Of a stretch of 64,000 bases of DNA, positions 1-11,113 are shown in pieces (position 1 is the stretch's first letter; each line of letters starts with the position of its first letter). Location: positions 86,311,741 through 86,375,740 of the forward strand of contig CM041465.1 of the NCBI GenBank assembly GCA_023213395.1, given 5' to 3'. The position numbers were made by a program, and so were the translations under genes. The notes beneath the pieces were generated by a model. The model saw only the letters and a list, made by a program, of their open reading frames with translations. It did not search any database and was not told the DNA's origin. The stretch comes from Cycas panzhihuaensis. Taxonomy: Eukaryota; Cycadophyta.

Positions 1-1935
1 CACACTGCTCTCAGGCAAGCCTACCATAAACTCATCCTAGTAAGCTTACCGCAAACTCATCCTAGCAAGTACCTCATTTCATCTCCTTTAAACTTCTTAA
101 AAAAAAAAGATTTCCTCATACATCTTTCATTTTTAGTATTTCCTAGTTTATGTAGGAGATATTTCCATACGATTTCCCTTTTTATTTGCATTTTCTTTCT
201 GTTATCTCTCTGGTCTCTCCAAGAGGGCTATGAGGTGAGCCTCTCAAGGTATGACTGAAGGAAGCACTCAACGGGTTCCGTATCTAATAAGGTTGGCTTC
301 CCAAGGGGCAACCCCCCTTCTTCTCCTTTGCTCTCCTCCTTGTATCTTCCTTGGGCCACCGAACGATCCTGGAAAGGAGGCTATTGCTGGAACCAGTGTA
401 TGCATCTCCTTACTACACTATTTCCAACCTTGAGAGCCCCATATCAGCAGGGTATTTCAACCCCTAGTGGTGTTATATCCCTCTTTTGGCCGCTCCCTCA
501 TCTCGTGTTGTACATGCTATATACAGTAACTTTGGTAACACTAATAACATTTCCAGCTTTCATACTATTTATTCCTTTCACCATTAACTATCATATAGGC
601 TACCTAAACTTGCTATCCTTGTGCTCAAAGGTAGCATGGAGGTACTTACATTAGAGGGTTATCCATTCCGAGGTTAAATACTAGTACTCATTATTTATTG
701 TGACTTGTGTTGATGAGTTTGGAAGCAACTTTCAATTAAATATTTTGTGTTGTTTTAGGCATTTTGCTTGTGACTTTTTGGTACTTTATTTCCTCTATAT
801 ATATGTGCCTACTTGGCATTTTAGCAGCCCCTTGAAGGAAGGGGGAAGAAAACCTTATGTTTGTAGGTTTCATCACAATGTTCACGAGAAGGAAAAGGCA
901 CTTCGATTTGGGTAAGTCTTCACCTTTCACCTTTTTATTTCACTTCCTCGCATAGTTGCTTTGTCTCCTTTTGTCCTTTCTAGGTTTCCTTTTTCTTCTT
1001 TTATACGAGGAAGGTAAGGAAGCCCCTTCAACATCGCCTCTCAACTACATTGATGCATTAGACAAGGATAAGGGAGCAAGCGCAACATATGGGCAAGATA
1101 TCTTCTTCGGCCATGTAATTTTTTAGGTACGAACTTCCCCTCCTTTCATAGCTCTTATGCTTTTGTCATTATTAGGTCTATCATCTTGCATAATAGACAA
1201 CATAAAAGGAAAAGAGTAATCAACTGACCTGCACACATTCATCTTGCACATGCATGTTGCATGTTTCCTTATAGGAAGGAGCATATTATAGGAATTATAC
1301 CCCCCTCCTCTTCTACTTGAATGCAAAATGTCCCTTAGCTTTGCATTTCGTAGCATGCATGCTTGAGTTTGTTTGGAGTATTTCTTTGTCTTTTCTCATT
1401 TAAAAATAAAAGAGAGTGAGAGAGTGTTTTATGTTCCTCTTTTGTGAAAGTAAATGAGAACACTTTTATTATCCTATTCACATACTCTACCCACGTTGCC
1501 CTTGTCAAGATTTAGATCCCTTCGCTCATGTAGCGGCAAGTGGCCTTTGCCATCACTTCGTTCCCTCGTGAACCTGCCTTAGGTGAGTTGGCCTATGGAG
1601 TTCTTATTATTCTACCCATACCATATCACTTTCCCGCAGTAGTTCTTTCCTTTATTGGGCATCCCTTTCCCTTTCTAGCCATCCAAGGGCGGGAGGATTC
1701 CATCATTTAGGGTTATCTGAGATACCTTCCATGTATCTTACCCTTCAAGCCAAAAGCCTAAGCTACCTTGAGGAAGTTGTGCACCATTCGTGGGTCCTAA
1801 ACCTACATTTTGATGCATGGACACCCTATGTGGGTGTTTCCTTCACTTGTAAGATTGTATCTTCTATTCTAGGATTTACCATTAATTGCTCTGGTCTTCA
1901 GCAAGTGTAGTTACCATCCCATAGACGTGATTCCA
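1..1935 (+). repeat. Element A 5' LTR (partial; starts before window)
   Basis: This stretch aligns over its whole length with 11,843-13,749, the last 1.9 kb of the 3' LTR of the same element; for example the phrase ctgctctcaggcaagcct occurs at 5 and near 11,845. It ends in attcca at 1,930-1,935, followed at once by a primer-site-like sequence, as expected of a 5' LTR. The U3 part and promoter lie outside the window. Near 22-70 there is a short direct duplication of about 25 bp not seen in the other copy. Small open frames inside it are not conserved and were ignored. Confidence 0.85.
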
Positions 1936-1936
1936 T

Positions 1937-1954
1937 TGGCAACCATACTAGGGG
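1937..1954 (+). promoter_or_regulatory. Probable primer binding site of element A
   Basis: The sequence just after the LTR end reads TTGGCAACCATACTAGGG. The same place in element B reads CTGGCTACTATACTAGGG, and in C (reverse strand) CTAGAGACCATACTAGGG. The TGG start next to the LTR end fits a tRNA CCA tail. The pattern resembles the tRNA-Arg type primer site of Tat/Ogre elements after several transitions; that tRNA identity is inferred from memory of the family. Confidence 0.6.
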
Positions 1955-2191
1955 CCCGCTAGTAAGGGAATTAGTCTTCCTCCCTTTCTTGTTGGTGATG
2001 CTACCTCTTGGTAGCTTTCCTTCTTGATCTTGTTGGGTAGCCCCTAACGCGTGTATAACCTTGTTTTCCTCTTTTTCTAGTGCATAGGTAGGACTTATAT
2101 ACGATGATTCTCATGTCACTTACGAGGCCTACCCTTGTTGTCAGAAGAACCTTCATATTATTCCCTTCCTGTATCAGATCCTAATCTGATC

Positions 2192-4330
2192 ATGGAGGGA
2201 TGTCTCTCAAATTTGGGCATACCACACTTATGTGTCTGATTCCTTAGAGCCACCTACTTCCTTCCAATGGCCTGCCTAAGGAAGTGAAGACCACATTTAT
2301 TATCTAGGTGACCAACCGCACCCTTAATCCCATAATTCCTCTACTCATGGAGTAGAACCTACATTTCCTTTAGAGTTTTTCCATTCCCATGTTGATTCTC
2401 ATGAGGACCATCCTGCGGGACCTGCTTCGTATGAGGCCCCTTCCACCTCATACGATCAAGCAAATACCCCTCCTGATGATGTGGTAGAAGCTTTGAGTTA
2501 ATAATTTCAAGTCGCACATCTCCAACCATTCCCAAAGTGGTTTGAGGAGGTCTTGCGAAGCGTTATTCCATCTTCTTCTACATCCCCTTCACCTCGCTTA
2601 TTGCATTCAACTACTTTACCCACGATAAGCCTACCTTTTATATCTTTTTCTTCTCCCCATGGCATATGCTCCTTGGGGACCACTCAGGGCATGTCATCTT
2701 CCCAACTTGGGTTGAGCATGCCCCCAGCTAGTCAAACCACTAGTCCTCCACTTACTATCATTTATCTGCCTACCAGACCTAGGGGACCCACATTTCCCCC
2801 TACTTCTAGTCATGTGGGGTTCGTCCCCATACAATTCCAACACCAACCTAAGGACCCTTCTCTTTACCTACCTCCTGGTTACACTACTCAACCGTAGGGG
2901 CATGGTAAAGGGAATTCCTTACCTGCTTATGGGGTGGACCCTTTGCATCCTTATGGGGTTACGCCACCCACGGGCAGCCCATATAGGCAGAATCTGGTTC
3001 CTCACCCCTCATGTTCATCATCTTGTGTGGCATCCTACATCATGCCTTTACAAGGAGACCCAACTCCTTCCCAAGGATCATTCCCTCAAGCTCCTTTTCA
3101 ACAATGAGCACTCTCTTTAGGAGGGATCAGTACGTCATACATATTCACTCCTATGCAAGTTTCCTCAAATGTGGGATTCACGCATCTTCACCCAGCGGTA
3201 GGAGGACAACAACCCCTTCTGAACCAAACCCTCTAAGGAGGATTTAGTTAAACCTACCCACTATCATTTCCAGCATCTGTTGACCCTCCAGTCAAGGGTA
3301 TGACCCTTTATGGACTATCGGTCAACCCCATTATTCGTTGAGATATTAAGGACTAACTTACCGCCTCACCCCTCTGAAGTCTCTAAATTCGATGGGACTT
3401 CGTCATAAGACCTGATAGAGCATATTCGTAGCTTCTCTATGGCATGCATTGATTACTGGACTTACGGCCACATCCTCATGAAATTATTCCCATGGTCTCT
3501 TTAAGGCAATGCCCTTAAATGGTTTTATCACCTACTCGCACATTCTATTTTCTCATTCCAGCAACTTGTGGATGAGTTCGTTAATTACTTTAGCATGGCT
3601 TGCCCATTTGCGAGTGGGATGAAATCCCTCCTATTGAATAAACAAGGCCACAATGAGATGAATCGTGACTTTGTGTAGCATTTCCATGACCTTCTTCACT
3701 CCACTAAGGCTACTTTGCCTAAGGAGTTAAAGAGGGACCTTTTCTTCAATGCCCTTCATCCAGAAGTTCACGTAGAAGTCCTTAAGATGGGGGCGACTAC
3801 GTGTGACTCTGCTATAGTGAAGTGCTTGGAACTCGAGACCACTAAGATCTAGGCCATACTCAAGAAGCCTCTAAAGTCCTCATAGCAACGTGAGGTGCCA
3901 CCACCATTAAAAGAGACTAAAACTCAACGACCCACTAGGTCTTCTTTCCATTCTACCGAGAAGACTCTAGACCCTCTTACTTTAGCCATACGTTCGTTTG
4001 AATGTACTATGAAGGAACTCAAGCTTCAAACTCCTTCATTTCCCACATCTAACAAGCCAGTTCACTACACTTCACAAGTTGCTCCTTCCAAGGGTGGCAA
4101 CACCAAGTCCTCTCAAGTGAGGAAACCTAACTCCTCCCTTGAGAAGAAGTGGTGCTCCATCCATGAGGAATGCTTCCATGATGATTTGTGGTGTCAAGCA
4201 CATCATTCTAAGGCTAGCCCACAATGTGACTCGTCCCCAAAATGGGCATCTAGACCCAACCTAGATCAGCCTGTTCATAGAGATTCCTTCTCCAAATATG
4301 GGGAACATGATCGTAACCCCCAATAGAAGA
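2192..4330 (+). pseudogene. gag: gag of element A (Tat-like Ty3/gypsy), frameshifted
   Basis: This is a degenerate capsid/nucleocapsid gene. The start at 2,192 is chosen because ATGGAGG lies at the same place as ATGGAAG at 49,198 in B and ATGGAGG at 32,260 in C. The first third is rich in Ser, Pro, His and Thr and has no known fold. The retrotransposon gag core lies at about 3,560-3,860, with the recognisable run around KATLPKELKRDLF. Near 4,150-4,200 is a Cys/His cluster, WCSIHEECFHDDLWC (C-x2-H-x4-H-x4-C), which matches the single zinc-knuckle-like motif of Tat gag proteins. In-frame TAG codons and frame changes show it is dead. It is followed by the protease remnant. Confidence 0.75.
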
Positions 4331-4879
4331 ATAACCAAAACCGAGGGAGGTCTCTAAACCCTCACTCTTCTCAAGCCAAAGGGAAGGGTGCGAGGAATTC
4401 TTCCTCTTCCTTGGGTTCTCCTAACCAACATACCCCATCACCTTCATAATCCCAGAATAAGGGAAAGAAGGTTATTCAATTGCTTGAGACCACCCCACAT
4501 TATGCCTTAACTCAGTCTCAAGTGGTCAAAGAGGTGAATGGTGCCTCTTTATCCACATCTCACCTTAATCCTCTTATGGAAGCCCCTGTGCTTTGCAAGA
4601 CCATTCCCGTGCGCCCTTGCCATTATGATTTTTAAAGGGCGCTTCCCCAACCTACTACGAAGGGGAAGCCTTTCTCTATCATTGATGAGCTTCACACCGT
4701 TGTCGTGGGGATGTCCTTGATGGATGTCTTGAGAAGCTATCCTAAGCAACACACTCTTCTTCTTGAAGTACTTGGCCAACAAGATGCTTCTATCCATGCG
4801 GTAGGTGCCACCTCCCACGGACCACACGTCATCTCATTTGATCCCTGAGATCTCCCATCTCCCAATGAACGAGAGAAGC

Positions 4880-5340
4880 TTTTGCATTATCCATTCATCA
4901 TTATCGTTGATACTTCTAATTTTATCATAAATAGGACCATCGTAGATAATGGTTCCTCGGTTAATGATATGCCTGCGTGTATGCTTAAGGAGCTAGACAT
5001 AGTAGCTCTTAAGTCTATCCCTTAGAAATGTAAAGGGTATGACAGGACTGAGAAGTCCCTTAAGGACAACCTCCCTTTCCCTCACCTTAGGAGGGAAGAC
5101 CATTTCTGTCGAATTTGTTGTACTCGATATTGATGTGGAGGGAAGACCATTTATGTCAAAGTTGTTATACTTGATATTGATGTGGAGGGAAGATTGTTTC
5201 TATCGAAGTTATTGTACTTAATATTGATGCAGAGTACAACCTCTTGTTGGGCTGACCATGGCTCGACCAAATGGGAGCAATTTGCTCCTCACATTGGGGG
5301 CAACTTAAATTTGTCCATAAAGGATGAGTTAAGGTTATCA
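4880..5340 (+). pseudogene. Aspartic protease remnant of element A, with internal triplication
   Basis: The catalytic motif region reads DNGSSVNDMP at about 4,940-4,970, in place of the usual D-[ST]-G-[AS]-S, so the flap-side Thr/Ser has become Asn. Downstream comes the conserved segment ending in an YNLLLG-like run (near 5,230-5,260) and WGQLKFVH near 5,305, also present in B and C. Between these two parts a segment of 47 bp is present three times in tandem (see separate entry); since 47 is not a multiple of three, the frame is broken. The product would process the Gag-Pol polyprotein in an active relative. Confidence 0.65.
5099..5235 (+). repeat. 47-bp tandem repeat, three units, inside protease
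   Basis: Units start at about 5,099, 5,146 and 5,193. Each carries the phrase gatattgatgtggagggaag or a close variant; the third ends early in gatattgatgcagag-like sequence. B and C have one copy at this place. The units differ from each other by a few substitutions, so the triplication is not very recent. Confidence 0.8.
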
Positions 5341-5954
5341 CCTATGACCCTATACCATCTCACACTTCTCATCTAGCTTGCCAGGCTGTCTTCGATGATG
5401 AAGATAGTGATCCTGAGGAAGCTATCCATTTCGTGGGGCCTCTGTTTCAAGAGAGTGACATTCATCAGTCAGAACCTATGCCTTGCCATGATCCAAACCT
5501 AGTCAAGTTTTCCCCTATTGGTATACGTAGTTACAATTACTTAGCCATCATGGGTGATTTTGAGTCAGATGGTGAGGGTTATGAACCCCCTCCTTGATGT
5601 GTCACCCTAGTTTCACGAGTACCTTGGGAGATATCTTGATCAGATATTCCTGCTCCTCTTCATTCTACATTGGCTCCCGAGCCGCTGGTTCTGAACCAAC
5701 CACTTCTTTTATCTTTTCACCCTCCTTGAGCGATCTCACGTAGGCATCTATGTCGATGAGTCACTTGTAGAGGTGCTTCTTTTTCACGCTCTGGATCCCC
5801 ACCTAGGACTAGAACCACTCTTACTCAGACGCAACCTTGCCACATGATCTATCACGTATCAGGTTTGTCACACTCATCTAGTTCTAACCATAACCGGTTT
5901 GCTTATAAGCCTAGCCATAGAGGGCCTATCCTTTGTCACCTATCTCCTATTCTA
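5341..5954 (+). other. Gag-pol linker remnant and deletion junction in element A
   Basis: This region matches the linker between protease and RT in C and, more weakly, in B (for instance the gtacgtagttacaattac and ggagatatcttgatcag stretches correspond to the GVGSYGYL-coding and following region of B near 52,480-52,600). It then passes, between about 5,870 and 5,955, straight into sequence matching the end of integrase of B (tgtgactatct at 55,863). RT, RNase H and integrase, about 3.3 kb in B, are absent. No reading frame survives. Confidence 0.65.
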
Positions 5955-6729
5955 CGTGTGACTACCCCTACCCTTGTGTCGGTTAAGAACACTTCTTCTT
6001 TTTCTATTCTGAAATGAGCCTAAACTACCATCCTAGGTGCATTCCCATTCCCCCTAGCCACAGGTGGAATAGCAGCTTAGGGTGGCCCATGTGCTTCTTT
6101 TGGGTTCCTCCCGTGGAACCCCTTATCCTCCTTTCTATAGGGGCCATGTCCTCTTATTTGGCTGTATTGTCCTAAGTGCTCCCAGGTTTGGGTATATTTC
6201 TCGACTAGGACGATGTATTTGAGTGTCGTCACTCCCTTCCCATTGGTATTTCCTTTGCATATCTTGCTATGCTCCCATGTGGACATGTGTGCCACCCTAT
6301 CTTATAGCCTCACATATATCTATCACCGCTGCTCATGGTGATCGTATGTGCCCCTGCTAGGTATGTGGCCATGCATGAAAGGAAGTGTATGTAACTCAAA
6401 CAAATCTCATAACACAAAACATGTGATAACTAACTCAAACATCATGATCCATAGCTCCTCGTGCACGCATGCACACTCTCACATCACACATACCTATATG
6501 AACATAAAAACATAAATACCAATCGATCATTATGTGTTAGCATATACATCAACATATACCAAATGGAGTACTAACGACCCTGTCTATATATATAAAATAA
6601 TCAACATGTGTCATATCATACAAATGGTATGGTACATCATATGTAGGAAGCCAGAATCCTTTTAGGGAGGAGTACAATCATGTGGCAACATATGGTGACT
6701 CCCTGGAGGTCTGTTGCTTTCCTGTATCA
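5955..6729. other. Shared 3' untranslated region between converging transcription units (element A)
   Basis: From gaaatgagcctaaactacca at 6,010 onward this matches B at 55,920 and, reversed, C near 25,590. It holds no conserved reading frame. The sense polyprotein ends just before it and the antisense PMD gene ends just after it on the other strand, so it would be the tail of both transcripts. AT-rich words are present but I cannot assign a poly(A) site. Confidence 0.55.
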
Positions 6730-7376
6730 AATCAAAACTACTATACCCTACCCTAGTGCTACCCCACTCCTGGGGTATCATCTCCCAGTTAGTATGATCC
6801 CTCTCCTAGGGACCACATGCCTCCCATGCTCCTCCTATACCTCTGGGAGCTCCCTGCCTCATTCCCCTTGTCTCGAGGCCTCCTCAGGGTTGTCGTCACT
6901 ATGTGAGTATGTGTCTTATTCCATGATAATCTTGGGGCTACCTGATCCACCAGCTGATTGTATCGCGCCTAGATATGATCCCTCTTTCTCTCCACTCCTC
7001 GGAGTCTCTCCTCCATACTCTAGAATATATCCTCCATCCCTCTGAGACACTCCTCTAGTACTGCCATCCTGATCCAGCTCTTAGCTCTCTACCTGCTCCT
7101 CCCTTTGCCTCCAGCACATGTACCCAACCTTGTAGAGTGTCCCTCTTAACCCGGGTCTCTTCCAACTCCCCCTGAAGTCATCCTATATGTGCCTCATGCT
7201 CCTGGGACTCTGTTATCCATATATCCCTTGCCCTAACCAATGGGGAGAATGCTGCTATATGAGCCCTACTTATCGTGGCTCCTCTCCTGCTTGGATGGGA
7301 GGTTGCCCCTCCACGTATACCTGGGGGAACATCTCATGGACCATCGCCTCCACCAGTCTCTATATCTCTGTCATCC
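6730..7376 (-). pseudogene. Antisense PMD gene of element A, exon 3
   Basis: This is the last exon of the gene on the strand opposite to the element's own coding strand. The acceptor is TAG at 7,377-7,379 on the minus strand. The reading frame matches exon 3 of B and C: a stretch around VEGQPPIQAGEEP, then a charged Glu/Arg/Leu-rich region with repeated VEERLRG-like blocks predicted to be a coiled coil, then a short basic tail with TPRRPRDKG-like sequence. Several in-frame stops arise at Arg and Gln codons, as expected from C-to-T change. The 3' end is approximate. Confidence 0.6.
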
Positions 7377-7487
7377 CTACGAAGTCTAACACACCATGTG
7401 TCAGTACATGTAGCTGTATATATCACATAAAATCAAATAACTAAATATTAGGCAATCGAAAAATGATAGGAAAAGATAGCTTCTCAT

Positions 7488-8731
7488 CTGCTGGGGTTGT
7501 CAACTCCTTAACTCTGATGATGGCCTCCTCCTTGGGTGCTCTACTAACTACTGGTACCTCCTCCTCCTCCGATACCACCTCAATGACTACCTAGACCACT
7601 AGGGCATCTCCACCTCCCCTTCTGCTAGTGATGCTGCTACCCTGGATCTCCTAACTATCATCAATCTCTGGGCTTGTGTATGTAAGCCTCTACCTCCCTC
7701 TACAACTCTAGATGGACCCACCTCTCCTCCTGCTCCTAATGGACTTGCCTCTCCCTCTGCAGCTTTGGATGGACCTACCTCTCCTCCTGTAGCTCCTGAC
7801 GGTCTTGCCTTTCCACCTAATGCTTTAGATGGGCTTGCCTCATCATCCCCATCATCATCATTGTCACCATGAGTGACTCCCTCTCCACCTGTCTTGTCGT
7901 CACTACTCCACCTCACCCCTTAATATGGATCAGATATATAGTTAGCCATGGTGAGAAGGTCCAATGATGTAGCCTCCACTGAGTGACGAACATGCGCCTA
8001 GTCCTCAATCCTTCTAAATCAAATCTCCACCTATGGACCATGGGACCCTACTCTGAGATGGGGTGTGGCCCTCCTGTGGGTGTCATTGCTCCAAACTGAT
8101 TAAAAAACCAACACTGTAGCAATTTGCTATAAGATAATCCACCTCTCCCTGCCACCATGATAGCATCCAACTGAGTGACTAAGTTCGCCGCTATCAAGGT
8201 GGCCCAATCCAACCTCTCCCCAGCCTCGTATCTCCTTACTGCATCCATCCACCCACTGGGTATGTCTCTATAGTTCTGTTTCTGGGATATTCAGAATAGA
8301 ATATACAAGGTAATTAGTTTCCTTACTCAAGGAACTCTAGACATGACCATGGTCTATAGGGGTATCCCTCTCCTCTTCTATCTGTCCTATCCTGTAAAGA
8401 ATGTCACTGCCTCCCTATGTGTTACCTCATTGCTAGGCAGTACCCCTAATGATGATGGCCGTCCTACCGTAGGTACACCTAGGATCCTCCTAATATCTCC
8501 TAACGTGACTGTGATGTCCCCCACTTGGGGAAGGTGGAACACATGCCTCTGCCTGTCCTAGTGTGAGACTATGTCTACCAGGAGCCACTAATCTGATGCA
8601 TACTGTGGCATCCGTGTGACCTTTAGTAGGCTACATCTTTCTAAAACTTGTTTGTCCCCATAGGACATCATCTCCACGAAGCTCAACATGGCCATCCTTA
8701 TGTTCTCACGGTTCTCTACTATGATAACTGC
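7488..8731 (-). pseudogene. Antisense PMD gene of element A, exon 2 (plant mobile domain)
   Basis: After the acceptor TAG (8,732-8,734 on the minus strand) the frame starts AVIIVENRENIRMAMLSFVE and soon reads FHLPQVGDITVTLGDI with ILGVPTVGRP, which is the hallmark start of the plant mobile domain (FHLP-x-GE-x-T-x-TL-x-DV, then LLGLPVDG). Further on come LDWATLIAANLVTQLDAI and GGLSYSKLLQCWFF, fitting the helical core of the domain. The exon ends in a low-complexity Gly/Ala/Pro/Ser linker with GGEVGPS-type repeats and Asp-rich patches (7,599-7,916). The donor position has ATGAG instead of the GTGAG seen in B and C, so splicing here is probably lost. Stops and small shifts make it a pseudogene. 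PMD proteins act in nuclei in plants (MAIN and MAIL1 affect transposon silencing), but the role of element-borne copies is unknown. Confidence 0.72.
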
Positions 8732-9216
8732 CTACAAAATATCCAAAACATTAGTTAGATCCTATCTAAATCTACTTACTGGCCCTTAGGACTGCCTCTC
8801 ACTCTGTTTTGATCGAGATCTAACTCCCCTTTGGGCCGTCTTTTATTTTTTTAGCTATTTTGCCTTCGCACTGCACTAAATTCTATAGTAACACAAAGTT
8901 TGGCCTAGGTCCTACTGTAATTAGGGCCCCGAGGTAAAGATCACGGCACCGTGATCTTCGCCATGGTGTGAACATCACCCCCCTAAAGGGGGAGGTTTCT
9001 TACCCAAAAAACTAAAAAATTTTACCCTAGTGGGCCTTGCTCTGGCCCACTGGGACTAGGGCTACCTAATGCCCTGATCCCCCTTCTCGCTGGGTCTAAT
9101 TCAAACTCCAGGAGGTTACTATTTCCCCTTATGGGGCCCAAAACTGCTCTAAAAAATAATGAAAAGCAATAAAATTTAAATTACAAGATGGGCTAGGGAA
9201 TGAGCAATCCACTCAT
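8732..9216 (-). other. Intron 1 of the antisense gene (element A), with LTR-like motif
   Basis: This non-coding stretch of about 485 bp lies between exon 1 and exon 2; the matching stretch in B is about 496 bp. It holds, at 8,875-8,905, the sequence ctaaattctatagtaacacaaagtttgg, which resembles the 20-bp units of the LTR at 11,331-11,400. It also holds a short inverted motif, atcacggcaccgtgat, at about 8,940-8,955. Confidence 0.45.
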
Positions 9217-9240
9217 TGGATTTGGCCTCGCGACTACCAT
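9217..9240 (-). pseudogene. Antisense PMD gene of element A, exon 1 (eight codons)
   Basis: The ATG at 9,240-9,238 opens MVVARPNP, aligned with MAVVRADL of B. The presumed donor after it is ATGAGTGG where B has GTGAGTGG. The phase (0) joins properly to exon 2, which begins at 8,731. The TATA box lies about 160 bp upstream in both copies. The model rests on comparison of only two copies, as C is truncated here. Confidence 0.5.
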
Positions 9241-9400
9241 CTTGTCGTCCTGATCTTGTTATCTATCCCTTCACCTCAATCCAGCGGTCTGATCTCCTCT
9301 TGCGTGTCTCTGAAATTGGGTAGCACTCTATTGCGTAAGGGAAAGGGCTCTGAATCGTCCGTGAGCCTGTGAAAATGAAGTCCATTTTCATTGAGTTTTC

Positions 9401-9410
9401 CTTATATAGG
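9401..9410 (-). promoter_or_regulatory. TATA box of the antisense gene (element A)
   Basis: On the minus strand this reads CCTATATAAG, followed by GAAAACTCA. Element B has the identical decamer at 59,300-59,309 at the same distance, about 160 bp, from the proposed ATG. The sequence survived in both copies although the surroundings are heavily mutated. A TATA box of this form predicts a start of transcription about 30 bp further along the minus strand. Confidence 0.55.
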
Positions 9411-9421
9411 CAAGGGTCCCA

Positions 9422-9745
9422 ATGGCCACTTTCTCTATTTCTGTTGCCACGATAGCCCTTAGGGCCATCCCTCATCCCTCATCACCATTGCCTTCTAACC
9501 CTGGCTCCCATTTCACCCTCATAGCCTTCATTTCACTTATCCTTATAGGTGTAATTATGGCACCCGTTTGCCTACCTCTGCGAGGCCCCTTCTACCTCGT
9601 TTTGTGTGCCACCTCTATGCATACCCAAGTTTATACTCGTTTGGCTCGTTTCACCATCCTGGATCAGTTTTTGCCACCCGTTCGTGTTTCTGGGACCTCC
9701 AAAGGGAGCATCTCCTCCATTTGGGACTGCTTTTTACTTCCTTAA
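9422..9745 (+). other. Conserved sense-strand frame ahead of the second RNase H (element A)
   Basis: A 107-codon open frame starts MATFSISVATIALRAI; element B has an alignable frame from 59,321 starting MGTSSFSPIAIALGIV. The start codons line up, and shared words include FIL/FTILD, LRG and VRAS/VRVSG. The middle is hydrophobic (LIAFISLILIGVIMAP) and might span a membrane. It is probably the N-terminal part, or a leader, of the RNase H protein that follows after a frame change; a separate small protein is also possible. No known family is recognised. Confidence 0.4.
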
Positions 9746-9959
9746 GCAACCTTTGGCATCCTAGAGTGCCCTTTTCGCTGCCTATTCTTTCCTGTTGGCT
9801 GGATAGTCTGCTCCACTCTCAGGTAGCCTCATTACTAGATCCTCTTGCCCTTTACGACCTTCATCGCTAGCTATTTAACTATGACTCCATATCACCATGT
9901 CCTCTTGACACTATTGACTTTATCATGTTTTATCTACTGAGACACCTCTCTTTCCATCC

Positions 9960-10370
9960 ATGGAACTTTTCATCTTTATCAATGGTGGAAGCCGTGATAA
10001 CCTCGGTCCTTCCATCGCTACATGGATTCTCTATGATCCTTTTAGACATGATTTCCTATGTTCTAGGATCTTCCTCTCTAAGGCCACCAATAATGAAGCC
10101 GAGTACACGACCATTGTCAAAGCCCTCACTTATGCACTCTGTTTCCACCATAGACCCATCATCCTCTGCTGCAACTCCCAGGTTGTGGTGTCCCATCTCA
10201 CCTAGGTATATCAAGTATGATGCCCATGCTTGAGAGCCCTCGCTTCAACTTTCAAGTCCCTATTGGCTTATTTTCCATCTGTCGACATTTGACATATCCC
10301 ATAGGCCCTCAACTCTGAGGCAGACAGCCTCGTTCGCTTCATCCTTGAATGTCACCTTCCCCTTCTCAAT
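9960..10370 (+). pseudogene. Second (archaeal-type) RNase H of element A
   Basis: The frame from 9,960 reads LFIFINGGSRDNLGPS, then KATNNEAEYTTIVKAL, then NSQVVVSHL, and further on (past stops) a run ending NSEADSL near 10,320. This is the order of RNase H blocks D-G-S-x-x-N-x-G, NN-x-AEY-x-x-L, DS-x-x-VV and ADSL. Here the first and third Asp have become Asn (G-to-A), while the Glu and last Asp stay. Such a domain, distinct from the gypsy RNase H joined to RT, is the mark of the Tat lineage. It lies far downstream, beyond the antisense gene. Confidence 0.72.
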
Positions 10371-11113
10371 GACCCACCTTGAGAGACTTGTCCAATCACC
10401 CAGGTGCTTAAGTCTCAGGTCATCTTGCACTTCATGTTGTGATCTGTTTGCACCTCTGAAAGCTTACCACTAATGAGGTTAAACTATGACAACCACCAAG
10501 TTGGTTCATTCACCTTATTACTTGTGATCATCATATCTCTCTTTATACTCCTACGATGGGGACATTCCCCTCATCCGTCATGATTTCCGATCGACTTTAG
10601 AGTGGTGTATAAGCAGCCCCTAGGTTGTCCTACTCATGTCCCTGTATCCATGCTTTCTACCATAACACTTGTCGACACCCTTGGTTCTTATCTTAATTAC
10701 ATTGTTATATGTACATATGTTACTAACAGTTTTGTTGCCAGCATTTGCCATTGCGTTGTGCTTCCGAGCAGTGAGGCTCCACTACCAAGAGGGAAGTGTT
10801 TCCGCCACTGAATGGGTATGGAAGTTGACTCGTGTAAGCTGTATATTTCCATCTCCCTTCTTAGTCATTTCATGAGGTAGATCAAAGTGTTGCTTGATTC
10901 ATGCATGATTAAGTGCCTCATCTCTATGATTGCCATGCATCTTGCTACTTGATCATACTGCATGTTCCAAGCCTATGACGACCCACGGACATGCTTCTTC
11001 GTGAGGCATGTGCCCCAATGGTGCCCTACAACCCTCTGCTGCACCTCTATATCACCTCGAGCATTGACCAACTTATGTGATCTGCTCATACTTTTATTAC
11101 TTTACCACAATCC
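10371..11113 (+). other. Non-coding tail of element A before the 3' LTR
   Basis: This stretch aligns with B from about 60,320 to 62,066 once the TA tract of B is removed; in A the place of that tract, near 10,695-10,720, holds only a short AT-rich piece (tgttatatgtacatatgtta). It continues with tgttgccagcatttgccatt, present also at 61,702 in B. No conserved coding frame was seen. No clear polypurine tract lies at its right end, so the LTR start is uncertain. Confidence 0.55.

Noticed and set aside
251-930. Short frames inside the A 5' LTR
   Set aside because: They are not kept in the 3' LTR copy at 12,100-12,750 apart from short stretches, and LTRs are non-coding.
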